Below, one piece after another: positions 8,770 to 19,470 of a DNA stretch of 64,000 nucleotides (its first letter is position 1; every line of letters starts with the position of its first letter). The DNA is taken from contig NC_061868.1 of NCBI RefSeq assembly GCF_907164915.1, forward strand, positions 50,715,689 to 50,779,688, given 5' to 3'. Origin of the DNA: Impatiens glandulifera (Eukaryota > Streptophyta > Magnoliopsida > Ericales > Balsaminaceae). Position numbers and translations under genes: made by a program. The notes under the pieces were generated by a model. It was not told the origin of the DNA, made no database searches, and saw nothing but the letters and a program-made list of their open reading frames with translations.

Positions 8770-9472
8770 GTTTGTTTTGAGAGAGAAAGGGTGGTTTTAT
8801 CTCAAGGATGATTCTTGTGAATAGTAAACTTGTGATGTTTTGACAAAGATTAAGCATGGTTTATATAGCCCGTGGATTCGGCTCAGTATTAAATGAAGTT
8901 AAGCATGCTTGATGATGTCATTGCCTATTAAATGGACTTAACTTGTTGAAGTAACTAATGGTTATTTCCAAGGTAAATCTAATAATTACTAAGATAGCAA
9001 TGATGAAAGATATCTATTGACAAGATGTAAGTTTCCCTCTCTTGATGATGGACACATGTCGTCATCTCGATTGTGGGAAACTTGTTTTTAATTAATCACA
9101 GGCTTCATTTATCAAAGCATGCACGAAAACTCGGTTAGTCATCTCAGGTTAACCGGAAAAGTTCATTTCATCAGATCAGAGTGCATGCGTACTAATCGGT
9201 TTTCCATGACCGGTTTTAGTAGGATAATTCCGTTTTATGAAAAAAATAGTTGATTGATATCAACAATTGTTCAATTTTGGATTTATCTTATCTACTTCAA
9301 CCTGGTTATTTCAGCCGCTAAGTAAACATACATTTGATTTGACATAATGAAGTAGTCGGGCATAACCGGAGTTTTCCTCCCGGTTAGCATGTTTGAGTTT
9401 ATTAATGGCCTATTAAACTGAGAAGCTTTAGCTTCTCCCTGAACACATATTCCGGTTTTACATGCATCATGA
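8770..9472 (-). other. Spacer between pol and accessory ORF C
   Basis: This holds the leader and TATA box of ORF C, then about 600 bp of non-coding sequence with scattered CCGGTT/AACCGG motifs. No open frame of interest was seen. Confidence 0.6.
8860..8867 (-). promoter_or_regulatory. TATA box for accessory ORF C
   Basis: The minus-strand sequence is GGCTATATAAACC, about 95 bases before the ATG at 8769. It has the same arrangement as the boxes before ORFs A and B. Confidence 0.65.
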
Positions 9473-12400
9473 TTATATCAATTGATTTAAATTAGTAAGA
9501 CCCAGAATATTTCGAAAATGTGAAAACTTAGCTTCCTGTAGCGGTTTCGTGAAAATGTCCGCTACTTGTTGCTCGGTTGACACATATTCCAGCCGGATGT
9601 GTTTCTCCTGAACATGCTCCCGGATGAAATGATGTCGAATGTCGATATGCTTCGTTCTTGAGTGCAACACCGGATTGTATGTAATCGCTATGGCGCTGGT
9701 GTTGTCACAGAAGATAGGAGACTCCTTTGCTTCTATTCCGAAGTCCCTGAGTTGCTGTTGAATCCAGAGGAGTTGTGCACAGCAGCTTCCAGCCGCTAAG
9801 TACTCTGCCTCTGCGGTTGACGTTGCGACGGACGTTTGCTTCTTGCTGCTCCAGGTAACTAACCGGTCACCCAGAAACTGACAGGTTCCACTTGTACTCT
9901 TTCTGTCGATTTTGCATCCCGCGTAATCGGCATCGGAGTAGCTTATTAGATTGAAGCTCGAGTCTTTTGGATACCAGAGTCCCACTTCTTGAGTTCCCTT
10001 TAGATATTTTAATATTCTCTTAGCCGCCGTATAATGAGATTGCTTTGGATTTGCCTGGAACCTCCCGCATACTCCAACCGCAAACAGAATGTCAGGTCGG
10101 CTAGCTGTAAGATATAACAGCGAACCGATCATTCCTCGATATGCTGTGATGTCAACCGCTTGACCATCATCATCTTTGTCCAGCTTCACGGAAGGACTCA
10201 TTGGCGTAGCCGCTTCGGCACAAGTATCCATCCCAAATCTCTTCAGCAATTCGGATGTATACTTCGGTTGGCTGATAAAGATTCCGGCTTCCATTTGCTT
10301 AACCTGAAGTCCTAGAAAGAAACTCATTTCCCCCATCATACTCATTTGAAATCTATCAGTCATCATTTTCGAAAATTTGTCACATAGCTTTGGATCGGTT
10401 GATCCGAATATGATGTCATCAACATAGATTTGAACAAGTAAAATTTGCTCCTTTCTTTCAAATTTAAAGAGAGTTTTATCTACTGAACCGATTGTAAATT
10501 TGTGATCAAAAAGAAATTGAGTCAAGGTATCGTACCAAGCTCTTGGTGCTTGTTTCAAACCGTAAAGGGCTTTGTTCAGCCGGTAAACGTGATTTTCATG
10601 TTCTGAATTTTTGAAACCTGGAGGTTGATTTACATACACCTCTTCATTTACTTTACCGTTTAGAAAAGCGCTTTTTACATCCATTTGATAAACTTTAAAC
10701 TTTTTGAAAGCTGCATATGCTAAAAATATTCTAATGGCCTCAAGTCTAGCTACAGGTGCGAATGATTCTTCAAAATCAATTCCTTCTTCCTGTTTATAGC
10801 CTTGAGCCACTAACCGGGCTTTGTTCCTCGTAACTAAACCGTTTTCATCGAGTTTATTTCTGAATACCCATCGTGTGCCTATAACCGGTTTATTTTTCGG
10901 TCTAGGAACTAGATACCAGACTTTATTTCTCTCAAACTCGTTTAATTCCTCTTGCATTGCCAAGATCCAATCTGGATCTGACAGTGCTTCATCCACCTTT
11001 TTCGGCTCAATTTGTGATATGAAAGCAGAGTTTCCATAGTGATCCAAATTTTGTTGCCTAGTTCGGACGGGTGAGGATATGTTACCTATTACTAGTTCAA
11101 GAGGATGATTTCTGTTCCTTCTGAGGTTAATCCGAGACGTGTCTACCAAGCTTTCGGCTGGCTGATCAAGGTTAGACAGATCGGTAGGTTGAACAGAGTC
11201 AGACCGACCGATTTCTTCAGTAGAAACTGAAGCGTCAACTTTCTGCGGTAAGGCAGCTTGATCAGGTTGAATTTCAACATCAACCGCTTGGTCCTTGACA
11301 AAGCGTCTAAAAACCGGAACCTCGTCTTCATCATCAGAATAGATATTGAAATTTTCCATTCTGTTGTGAAGGTCGAAGGGTAATGCAGTGTTCCGCTCAA
11401 CCGATTCATCGAAAACAACGTGTGCGGTTTCTTCAACTGTTAAAGTCCTAGTATTATATACTCGGTATGCTTTACTTACAGCTGAATATCCCAACATTAT
11501 TCCCTCATCGGATTTAGCATCAAAAGCGGTCAAGTACTTCTTGCCGTTATTGTGAACAAAGCATTTACTACCGAAAATTCGAAAGTACCGTACATTTGGA
11601 ATTTTATCAAAATAAATTTCAAAAGGAGTTTTCGAAAATCGTTTAGTCACAAGAGATCGGTTTTGTGTATAACAAGCAGTGTTGATAGCTTCAGCCCAAA
11701 ACTTTTGAGCTATACCCGAATCGGCTATCATTGACCTTGCGGCTTCCTTGAGAGTTCGGTTTCTTCTCTCAGCCAGGCCGTTTTGTTGAGGAGTTCTGGC
11801 ACTAGACAACTCGTGCCTAATACCGGAATCATCAAGAAAAGTAGTTAAGATGCTATTAATGAATTCAGTTCCTCTATCACTTCTAATTTTGTTTACTCGA
11901 ATAGACTTTTCATTTTGTATTCTCAGAATCAGTTTAATCAAGTTTGAAGCAGCTTGATTTTTAGAAACTAGAAAAGTAACCCAAGTAAATTTAGAGTAAT
12001 CGTCAATAACTACCATAGTGTAATGCATGCCTCCTAAGCTTGTTACTCTAACCGGACCAAACAAGTCCATATGCAGCAGTTCCAAACATCTTTCAGATTG
12101 ATAATTTCCTTTACTTTTAAAAGATGATTTCACTTGTTTTCCCATTTGACATGCAGCACATACTTTATCTTTTGAAAATTTAACATTTGGAAAACCATGA
12201 ACTAGTTCCTTGGAACAGATAAAATTAATCGTTTTGAAATTCAAGTGGTTTAACCGTTTATGCCAAAGCCAGTTTGGATCATTTCCGGCTATCATACACA
12301 CAGGTTTTTCGAAATCTGTTTTCCAGTTTACTTTGTAAATGTTTCCTATCCGATTACCGGTTAACAGGGTTTCATCATTTTGATTCTTGACTAAGCATGA

Positions 12401-12736
12401 GTTTTTATGAAATTCAACTTTATAGCCCACATCACACATCTGGCTTATGCTTAATAAATTAAAACTTAGCTTTTCTACCAATAGCACATTGTTTATGGAA
12501 AGTTCACCATGGACAATCTTACCCTTGCCCACGGTTTTACCTTTTGAGTTATCCCCAAATGTGATGAATGCTCCGGTTTTGTATTTGATGTCGGTCAGTA
12601 GCTCCTTGTTTCCGGTCATGTGCCTTGAGCATCCACTGTCCAAGTACCATTCAGAATTCTTCAACCGATTGCTCCTCCTAGCCTGCATCAAACAATTATT
12701 TACAACTTTTTGGTACCCACATTTAGTTGGGTCCAT
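9473..12736 (-). CDS. pol: Copia pol polyprotein (protease, integrase, reverse transcriptase, RNase H)
   Basis: 1087 aa with no break. Aspartic protease active site [12 protein letters not shown] (Asp near residue 33). Integrase zinc finger LWHKRLNH...CAACQMGK (about 157-205). DDE integrase core with [16 protein letters not shown] and [12 protein letters not shown] (about 215-335). The copia-specific segment [10 protein letters not shown] follows. Reverse transcriptase runs from about 610, with YVDDIIFGS near 775. RNase H lies from about 930, with [15 protein letters not shown] and CDNTSAI, ending in a DIFTKPL motif. It makes the cDNA and integrates it. The order integrase before RT defines Ty1/copia. 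The ORF starts 14 bases before the gag stop and in another frame, so it needs a frameshift or internal initiation. Confidence 0.95.
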   Translation of the reverse strand: MDPTKCGYQKVVNNCLMQARRSNRLKNSEWYLDSGCSRHMTGNKELLTDIKYKTGAFITFGDNSKGKTVGKGKIVHGELSINNVLLVEKLSFNLLSISQMCDVGYKVEFHKNSCLVKNQNDETLLTGNRIGNIYKVNWKTDFEKPVCMIAGNDPNWLWHKRLNHLNFKTINFICSKELVHGFPNVKFSKDKVCAACQMGKQVKSSFKSKGNYQSERCLELLHMDLFGPVRVTSLGGMHYTMVVIDDYSKFTWVTFLVSKNQAASNLIKLILRIQNEKSIRVNKIRSDRGTEFINSILTTFLDDSGIRHELSSARTPQQNGLAERRNRTLKEAARSMIADSGIAQKFWAEAINTACYTQNRSLVTKRFSKTPFEIYFDKIPNVRYFRIFGSKCFVHNNGKKYLTAFDAKSDEGIMLGYSAVSKAYRVYNTRTLTVEETAHVVFDESVERNTALPFDLHNRMENFNIYSDDEDEVPVFRRFVKDQAVDVEIQPDQAALPQKVDASVSTEEIGRSDSVQPTDLSNLDQPAESLVDTSRINLRRNRNHPLELVIGNISSPVRTRQQNLDHYGNSAFISQIEPKKVDEALSDPDWILAMQEELNEFERNKVWYLVPRPKNKPVIGTRWVFRNKLDENGLVTRNKARLVAQGYKQEEGIDFEESFAPVARLEAIRIFLAYAAFKKFKVYQMDVKSAFLNGKVNEEVYVNQPPGFKNSEHENHVYRLNKALYGLKQAPRAWYDTLTQFLFDHKFTIGSVDKTLFKFERKEQILLVQIYVDDIIFGSTDPKLCDKFSKMMTDRFQMSMMGEMSFFLGLQVKQMEAGIFISQPKYTSELLKRFGMDTCAEAATPMSPSVKLDKDDDGQAVDITAYRGMIGSLLYLTASRPDILFAVGVCGRFQANPKQSHYTAAKRILKYLKGTQEVGLWYPKDSSFNLISYSDADYAGCKIDRKSTSGTCQFLGDRLVTWSSKKQTSVATSTAEAEYLAAGSCCAQLLWIQQQLRDFGIEAKESPIFCDNTSAIAITYNPVLHSRTKHIDIRHHFIREHVQEKHIRLEYVSTEQQVADIFTKPLQEAKFSHFRNILGLTNLNQLI

Positions 12737-14579
12737 GGTTGATTAGTCCCTTTGGGATCCAGACTTGAATGAGTCGGATCACTTTCCCGGTTACAGTTTT
12801 GATAGTGTTTGGCTTAACTTCTTGGCCGTTGCTCAAGAATGCCTTATGTGGTGATGGACTTCTTCGATATCGATTTTTATTATTTTTATTCGGTTTCCGG
12901 TTGGCTTTCTTTCTCTCAGGATGAAGCCATTTTTCAGATTCGTTGGGACCTACGTACTTAAGCGTTTCTTCCGGTTTTAGTTCATTTTCTGTTTGTGAAC
13001 TCTTGACAAATTTTATAAACGGAAGGTTATTTTTCGTTAGTTTCATCCCGTTAGATTGTTTCGTTTCGTTTTGTTTACTTGGATCATAGCCGATACCATA
13101 TCTACATTTCGGATGTCTTTTATAATTGCACATTTGTTTTACTGCTTGACGTGATCTCTCCCACGCAGCCGTAACATACATTGCTCGTTCATCAGTTTCC
13201 ATTTCCGGTTGAACTGTCTTCTCATCATCCGAGAATAATTTCATCCCGTCTTCATGTGTTTTGTTTTCATATGTTTCATTGTTTTTATCATTTATTTGTT
13301 CGCTTTTAGTTTCTACAGGTGTTGGTATATACGCAGATATATTTCTGAACTCAGCAACCATTTGGTTGAGTGCAGAAACTAGATCTTCCTTAGTAAATTC
13401 ATCAGAAGAGAAGTCAAATACCTCTTCGTCGTTTGCCATGAAGCATGTTACTTTCTCTTCACTATTTTCATCGTCGGAGTATGCCCATTCACTTCCACCG
13501 TCTGATGCGATGAGAGCCTTTTGGATCTCCTTTCCTTCATCAGCTCGTTGATCATCATTTCTTCGGTAGTCGTTTCGTTGGTTATTGTTGTTTCCCCGAT
13601 AGTTGTTTCCTTGATAGTTGTTTCCCTGATACCGGTTGCCTTGATAGTTATTCCCTTGATAGTTTCCTTCCGGTTTTCTATCATCTCTTCTTGGTTTTCT
13701 GCATTCCGACCTGAAATGTCCAAAACCATCACAGTTATAGCATCTTTTGTTTGATTTATCTACATAATTATAATTAAAGTCATTGTTAGATGGTGGCTGG
13801 CTCTTCTTCATGAATTTTCCGAATTTCTGGGCTAGCATCGCCATCACATCGTCGGTTATTTGATCGGTGTTTTTGACTGGAACCGGTGCGATTGATACTG
13901 GAGCCGCCGGTTCCACCGATGTGACTAAGGCTCTTGTTGCGGTTGATGTAGATGTTTCATCTTCAATCCGAGAGTTGATCTCGAACTCGTAGGCTTTCAA
14001 GTCCTCAAATACATCATGCAACTTCATCTGCCCAAGGTTGCTTGACTCCCTCATCACCATGGTCTTGATGTCCCACGTGCTCGGCAAGGATCTTAGAGCT
14101 TTGATTATCACTTCTCGGTTGTCATACTTCTTTCCGAGTGTCTGAAGCTCGCTTACTACGCTGGTGAACCGGTTGCTAAATTCTTTCATATTTTCTCCCG
14201 GTTTCATCTTTATGTTCTCATACTTCTGCGTAGCCACCAAGATTTTATTTTCCTTGGTTCTTTCGTTTCCCTCGTGGATCTGGATGATCGTTTCCCAGGC
14301 TTCCTTTGCATTTTCGCACTCTGATATTTTGTTCAAAGTGTTGTTGTCTATGGCTTTGTAGATGTGCCTCATGCAATGGTTGTCCAGGTTGCTTCTTCTC
14401 CGATCTTCACTTGTCCACTGGCTTTCCTCCTTGTTAATCTTGATCGGTCCTTCTTTCAGGACTCGGCTCATCTCATCATCTAGTGTTATCAGATGTAGAT
14501 ACATCTGCTTCTTCCAACTGCTAAATGCTTCGCTGTTTAGCATTGGCGGCTTGTCGCTGTGAGTCATGCTTCCCACCAT
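12723..14579 (-). CDS. gag: Copia Gag (UBN2-type capsid with zinc knuckle)
   Basis: 618 aa, beginning 28 bases after the primer site. The N-terminal half is a UBN2-type Gag: [28 protein letters not shown] and RALVTS-type segments (about residues 15-210). A CCHC zinc knuckle [14 protein letters not shown] lies near 278-292. It is followed by a run of NYQGN-type pentapeptide repeats, probably RNA-binding. The C-terminal part is acidic, with the FMANDEE and DDEKT segments common in large copia Gags. It assembles the virus-like particle and packages the RNA. The frame stops at GPN; the codons after the stop in the same frame read MWVPK, a motif normally inside copia polyproteins. Confidence 0.93.
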   Translation of the reverse strand: MVGSMTHSDKPPMLNSEAFSSWKKQMYLHLITLDDEMSRVLKEGPIKINKEESQWTSEDRRRSNLDNHCMRHIYKAIDNNTLNKISECENAKEAWETIIQIHEGNERTKENKILVATQKYENIKMKPGENMKEFSNRFTSVVSELQTLGKKYDNREVIIKALRSLPSTWDIKTMVMRESSNLGQMKLHDVFEDLKAYEFEINSRIEDETSTSTATRALVTSVEPAAPVSIAPVPVKNTDQITDDVMAMLAQKFGKFMKKSQPPSNNDFNYNYVDKSNKRCYNCDGFGHFRSECRKPRRDDRKPEGNYQGNNYQGNRYQGNNYQGNNYRGNNNNQRNDYRRNDDQRADEGKEIQKALIASDGGSEWAYSDDENSEEKVTCFMANDEEVFDFSSDEFTKEDLVSALNQMVAEFRNISAYIPTPVETKSEQINDKNNETYENKTHEDGMKLFSDDEKTVQPEMETDERAMYVTAAWERSRQAVKQMCNYKRHPKCRYGIGYDPSKQNETKQSNGMKLTKNNLPFIKFVKSSQTENELKPEETLKYVGPNESEKWLHPERKKANRKPNKNNKNRYRRSPSPHKAFLSNGQEVKPNTIKTVTGKVIRLIQVWIPKGLINHGPN

Positions 14580-14606
14580 TTTTGTTACTTGAGTGCTAAG
14601 AACCTC

Positions 14607-14618
14607 GCTCTGATACCA
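14607..14618 (-). promoter_or_regulatory. Primer binding site, initiator-Met tRNA
   Basis: The minus-strand sequence is TGGTATCAGAGC, two bases after the LTR end. It is complementary to the 3' end of plant initiator Met-tRNA, the usual copia minus-strand primer. Confidence 0.95.
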
Positions 14619-14620
14619 CT

Positions 14621-15965
14621 TGTTAGGATCGGGGACGCCCTTGGAGGACCGGGGTGTAAATTTCCGGTTTTAAGTAAGGGTGGCCGCTTACAACAACACA
14701 CACAACTTGGTGATAGTCCGGTTAAAGACTAAAACCGTTCTCAGCACTGCACAACCTGTCACAGACTCTTGAACCGGTGTTCAAGGGCGGAAGTGTCTAT
14801 TTCAGGTTGAAGCAACGTTTGCGACTTTTAGATGATGTTTAAGGAGGAAGATGTTTAATGAAAGTGATTGACCGGTTTTGGAAGTATGGTTTTGCGGTTT
14901 TAAGGAAAGATAGCGGTAAATGAAAAACGAAATGAAAGAACACAAGACACAGAATTTGTTTATGGATGTTCGGAGCAAACCCTCCTACGTCACCCCTTCT
15001 TCTCAGGTTATGAGAAGGATCTCCACTAACTCTTTAGAGTTACAATTTACACTTCCGGTCGAGCCCAACTTCGCTACTCGCCGGTTACACCAAACTCACA
15101 CTTTGATGTAATACAACACAACACAATAATCACACACAAGGATTTCCGGTTTTAGGCAAACCGACTTTAGAATGTAAAACTTTATCTCTCTAGAATTTAA
15201 TGCTTTGATACTTTGTTTTCGTAATCCGTCACTTGCAGAACTGGCATTTAATGAAGACGATCCGTCTTCCTTTTATAGCTGAAAGTAGCTAACGGCTACT
15301 TTCTTCTCTCTCTTGCGGATTGGTTGATCGTTATCACGCCTGTTTGCAGAAGGGTTGCTTGCACGCTTCAACTTCCTCAACACCTGGCGTTCATGCAGGT
15401 GACTCTGAGCGGATGATGACATAACCGGTTTTCAGATTGATACACGTGTTGAACATCCGCTTCCGGTCGTCAGCATCGGATCACCAAAGCATCATTGCTT
15501 TCCTCCCATGCTTCTGATCGGATCCGATCTTCTTTTATCTTTTCGAGACACGTTTCTTCCGTCATAGTACGTCACTCTTGAGATTTGAATCTTCCGACTT
15601 TTGATCTGTACTTTCCGGTTTCTGTGTCTTTGTGCATTTTGATCCGGTTGAAGTGTATTCTTCTATCTTGGCTAACCGGTTGCTTGAGAAAGTGAGGCCG
15701 GTTCCTGTGATCATTTATCTTGATCACTTGAGGCTGGTTTCTTTGAAGTAATATGAGCTGGTTATTGATGCCTGATTTCCGGTTCCGGTTTGTTCAGTAC
15801 CTGCACATGAAGTTTAATTTCTGTTTAGTTTGTCTGGCCGGTTCCAAAATTAATCTACTTAATTTTTCTATCAATTTCTCCCTTTTTGATTATTTAGAAT
15901 AAATATTCAAAAATTGTAATGTGTGGCCGGTTTTAAGAAAATTAACTTACTTAATTTTTCTATCA
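14621..15965 (-). repeat. 5' LTR of the copia element
   Basis: This is 1345 bp. On the minus strand U3 starts TGATAGAAAAA at 15965, the promoter TATA box is at 15271-15278, and U5 ends CCTAACA at 14621. The start of the next segment is the primer site. It is almost identical to 1754-3097. The edge repeat with a polypurine-like tract is at 15868. Confidence 0.93.
15271..15278 (-). promoter_or_regulatory. LTR promoter TATA box
   Basis: The minus-strand sequence is AGCTATAAAAGGAAG, about 690 bases into the 5' LTR. It probably marks the U3/R boundary about 30 bases further on. The matching copy in the 3' LTR is at 2402-2409. Confidence 0.75.
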
Positions 15966-15970
15966 ATATT
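15966..15970 (+). repeat. Target-site duplication ATATT (right) of the copia element
   Basis: ATATT follows the LTR end CTATCA and is identical to 1749-1753. The MULE sequence resumes after it. Confidence 0.9.
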
Positions 15971-16129
15971 GTATGTTTGTTTGATGTTAGAGTCTAGTGT
16001 TTTTTTATTAGGGTTTTACGATTAACATTTCTTGATTAGGGTTTTGCGATTAGAAATTTTTTTAGTTGGAGTTGTTAAAAATATGTTTTTATTTGGTTGG
16101 AATAAAACGTTCCCAAAAATGAAATCAAA

Positions 16130-16385
16130 TAAGCGAACAATAAATATGCTTTTGGTTTTTGGGACGATTTCTTCCCAAAAGATCCGTTTTCAGGATATTT
16201 TCAATCTTTCGGGATGATTTTTCTTAAAAGATTCATTTTGGGACATTTTCTCTTGAAAATGAATATTTTGGGACAATTTTTCTTGAAATATACATTTTCG
16301 GGACGTTTTATCTCCCGCAAATAGATTTTTTGGGACGATTTTTTCTTGAAAGATTCATTTTTGGGACGATTTTTTCCCGAATTTT
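16130..16385. repeat. Subterminal repeats of the MULE, left cluster
   Basis: About six imperfect 30-40 bp units are built on TTTTGGGACGATTTTTTC followed by TTGAAAGATTCATT. Related GGGACA/TGTCCC units recur at 18780-18960 on the other side of the transposase. 15971-16130 is T-rich and intron-like. Confidence 0.6.
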
Positions 16386-16487
16386 ACATGTTATCTATTT
16401 ATCTGTATAATTGTTTACTTGTTTAGAGTATATATATTATGTTGATATTCATGGTTCATTTATTTGTTTTTTTAAAATATATAAAAG

Positions 16488-16650
16488 GAAGGTAGCAACT
16501 AACCCTTCTCAAAAAGAGACAGCAAAGAGTACAACTAAAACTACAGCTGACCCATCCCCCCAAAAAAGAAAAGCTGCCCACAATTTTTTTTTACAAGGAC
16601 CTCGTCTTATGGCCTTTACCATCTTTGGAATTGAAGTTGTAGTAGGCTGA
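16488..16650 (+). CDS. Possible exon of a second MULE gene
   Basis: An AG acceptor at 16486-16487 precedes an open stretch reading KVATNPSQKETAKSTTK, then PSPQKRKAAHNFF, ending at TGA. The composition (Lys/Thr/Ser-rich with a basic patch) is protein-like, but I recognise no family. It could not be joined in frame to the start-like ATG near 1530. It may be a captured or degenerate exon. Confidence 0.2.
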
Positions 16651-16899
16651 AACAAAAAACAATTACAAAACTTTATTAACATGGTATATAATTAGGACAA
16701 AGAATAATGTAGTTAGTCAAACCTTCTATTGTGATCTCGATGACGCTTTCTTCGAAATTTTCTCAATGAAAGATGGTTTCCTCTTCGTTGATGGTCGTTC
16801 TCAAGCTCTAACTTTAACACGAGAGTGTATCAAAGTTGATGGAACCACTTTTATGCCTTTGTCTAGAGATGCTTATGTGCTTTTGTCTAGAGATGTTTT

Positions 16900-18420
16900 T
16901 GTGCTTTTATGCCGTTGAGCAAAAATAACAATTTTCTTTAGATTTTGTTCCAATGTGTCGAACCATTTGCATTAATGGAGTTCGACTATTGTAACATTTT
17001 TTTTCTTCTATTGACATATCTGGATCATAAATGTTGGTGATAGTTTGATATCCACACTTAATATCTTTATGCAACCGATCTATAATATAACACATTGGTA
17101 CCTCATTCACCATAATTTTTTTCAACATAACCATGATATGTCTACACAAAATACTTTTGAATTCAAACATTTGACATTTAACATTGCAGTCCAGTTCGGT
17201 ATAGTGTACTTTGTAAAAATCTTTCTTAAATGTTCTCCATTAACCCTCAAAATGTGTTCCTTAACTTGAAATATTAAAGTTGTAATTTCCTCTTCAAATA
17301 CTGAGATGTCGCAGAACAACATCCCTCTAACTTGTTCTTGGACAAACCTAAATATTTGTTGAGTGTAGAAGCTTTAGAATTGTCTTTTAAAGGAATAATC
17401 ACTGATAGTTGGTATGATAGAATTAATCGATTGAAAATTCAGTTTCTTTTCTTTCTCAATATTCCTCAATATCATATTGTTCGACGAATTATTTCAGGGA
17501 TGTTTTGTACTGCACGTAGTCATCAAAGAAGGCGTTCATACTTTCACTCCTTTGAGATGTGGACATCCCTGCCCAAAACTGCCCTTTCAAATAAACAAGT
17601 ATCCATTTAGATATTTCCAAAATAAAGGATGCAACCAGTCATTATCTTCCAGCTAATAATTATTTAATAGTCTCATTCAATCGTCTTCGCATTGTTCAAT
17701 ATTAATGGAGTTGTATACCATGTTTTCAGCCTTTTCTTTATTACTTTGTATTAAGTATGACTTCCAAATTTTGTATAACAAATTTTCATGACATGCCACA
17801 AATAAAAACGATGATAAGCTTTAGGAAATACTTTCTCAATTGCAATTGTCATGGATTGACATTGGTCTGTGATGATGACATTTAAAGGTCGATTAAACAT
17901 ACATTCCAACCAAGTTGTGAACAACCAAGTGAAAGACTATGAATCTTCACTTGATAATAAGTCACATTCAAGTAATGGATTGACCATGATGATTGACCCT
18001 GAAAAATGAAGCAAAGGACATGTCATATCAATTTGTCAAATAAGTTACATCGAAAGTGATAACATTAGAGAAATACTCATAGACAGTCCTACATCTTCCA
18101 TCTGCCCAAAACACGTTTCTAATTCGGGATTCCCCGTTTAAATCAATCAAGTAGAAAAGTTAAAGTTTCTGGTTTACTTAAGAAATAATTAGTGAGTGTT
18201 TCAACATCCTCACTCTCTACCATCAACATTCGTGCTCCTGTATTGTAATTTCTACATGTTCTCTCATCGAAAGACATATTATCATACCCTCCAACTTACA
18301 ATGAATTGAAATGTTTGACCACAATTATTTCAGCTTCATCGTTTGTATCTAATCATCTCTTTGCATTTTCGTCTATTACTTTGTAGGTTCTAATACGACA
18401 TATATTTTTAGGGCTTAATG
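16900..18420 (-). pseudogene. FAR1/FHY3-type MULE transposase, broken
   Basis: Minus-strand frames recover the family in order. SFDERTCRNYNTGAR comes first, then FWADGRCRTVYEYFSNV and ITFDVTYLTN (about 18050-18130). VNHHGQS follows, then IITDQCQSMTIAIEKVFPKA and HRFYLWHVMK (about 17790-17890), which is the MULE catalytic region. The SWIM zinc finger FEFKSILCRHIMVML lies at about 17110-17170. The reading needs several frame changes, and there is at least one in-frame stop right after DVTYLTN, so it is a pseudogene. The N-terminal FAR1 DNA-binding part is barely recognisable. The living family gave rise to the plant light-signalling factors FHY3/FAR1. Confidence 0.8.
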
Positions 18421-19404
18421 TATGGTTGTGCTTAAGACATACACTTGTTATCACATATTATTCTCTTTCATTTCGAACAACTACATTAATTTTAACTTTA
18501 TAGTTTTTTTTAGTTATAGGTTTAAGTTGAAACTTAGTTTTGGCCCTCAATTCTTTCATATAACTCTTGACACAACCAATGTTGAAGTATTTCTACTTAT
18601 CACATACATTTTTGGTCCCTAACTTGTTGACGCCGAATTCAGTTGATTGTGTATATGATATATAGAAATCACGAACTTCTTCTCCAGAGAAAAATATCAT
18701 TCCAACAATGGAAATTTGACTACGAAAGGTCATTCCAAATTTGTCATTTTGAAATGAAAAAATATGTCAATATGAACAATTTTTGGGATAGAATTGTCCC
18801 GAAATGTCCAAAATGTACATTTTCGGAACAAAAATGTCTCATAATATACATTTTCGGGACAAAATTGGTAGAATTCGGGACATTTATCTCCCAAATTATC
18901 ACATTTTGAGACGTTTATGCACATTTTCTCCCGAATATGCACATTCACCAGCTCCAACCAAAAATATCTCCAAACATCAGATTCTATTATAGCGTTCCCG
19001 GACTTGCATCAACTTCTCGAAATGAAATCCTTAAAAATAGGTTTTCGACAAAGAAATTGGTACCTTTTGATCTCAACGCGCAATTTGTTCAATATTTCAT
19101 CTACTGCAATGTTGTCTTTGCTGATTTCCTGGACATTAAACATGAATAAGTTCGTTATCATTTAAATAAAAAGAAATAAGGGTTTTGTATAACTAAATTT
19201 GAAAACATACTATGATATAGGGTTTTGGGTTGAGAGAAGATTTTCTTCGAAGAGGTTTGAGAAAGAGACATAATTTAAGGATTATGGCGAGTTTTGGGTT
19301 TCGGATTGAAATTATACCAAATAATTTTTTTTCTCTCGGATTGAAATTATACTAAATAATTTTTTTTTTCTCGGATTGAAATTATACTAAATATTTTTTT
19401 TCCT
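18421..19404. other. Right arm of the MULE with subterminal repeats
   Basis: 18780-18960 contains repeated GGGACA/TGTCCC units such as TACATTTTCGGGACAAAA, which mirror the 16130-16385 cluster. 19310-19400 has three copies of TCGGATTGAAATTATAC, each followed by TAAATA and a T-run. No gene was seen. Confidence 0.5.
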
Positions 19405-19470
19405 CTTATACATGTGATAGGCCACGTCGAATTTGTGACCGTACTTTATTGCCCTTATCATTTCTTTTTA
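19405..19470 (-). repeat. Right terminal inverted repeat of the MULE
   Basis: The reverse complement reads AAATGATAAGGGCAATAAA and then CGACGTGGCC, matching 1201-1262. See the left repeat for the comparison. Confidence 0.6.

Larger units (their letters stand above)
1754..15965 (-). mobile_element. Ty1/copia retrotransposon, complete, 14.2 kb, with three extra ORFs
   Basis: The element is read on the minus strand: 5' LTR (14621-15965), primer site (14607-14618), gag (12723-14579), pol (9473-12736), three accessory ORFs (8008-8769, 6828-7586, 3459-6293), polypurine tract (3098-3112) and 3' LTR (1754-3097). It is flanked by ATATT duplications. The domain order PR-IN-RT-RH is copia. Its large size, long LTRs, extra ORFs after pol and repeated polypurine tracts resemble the Sirevirus (SIRE/Maximus) lineage, but that placement is inference. 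All five ORFs are open and the LTRs are nearly identical, so this looks like a recent and potentially autonomous insertion. Confidence 0.92.
1200..19470 (-). mobile_element. Mutator-like (MULE/FAR1-type) transposon, decayed, with nested copia element
   Basis: Related inverted termini at about 1201-1262 and 19405-19470 share AAATGATARGGGCAATAAA and an inner CGACGTGG block. Between them lie a minus-strand FAR1-type transposase remnant (16900-18420) and related subterminal repeats on both sides of it. The 14.2-kb copia element at 1754-15965 is inserted in the left half; without it the MULE is about 4.1 kb. I could not define a clean 9-bp target duplication, so the exact outer bounds are uncertain. 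Coding damage shows it is not autonomous now. Confidence 0.65.

Noticed and set aside
14920..15111. 63-aa frame in the LTR
   Set aside because: It lies within the LTR opposite to the element's transcription, with no protein features.
17332..17610. Plus-strand 92-aa frame within the MULE
   Set aside because: It is antisense to the transposase remnant, and no family is recognisable.
1200..19470. Captured host gene (Pack-MULE) inside the large MULE
   Set aside because: The plus-strand pieces near 1530 and 16488 could not be joined in frame and match no family I recognise, so only a low-confidence exon is listed.
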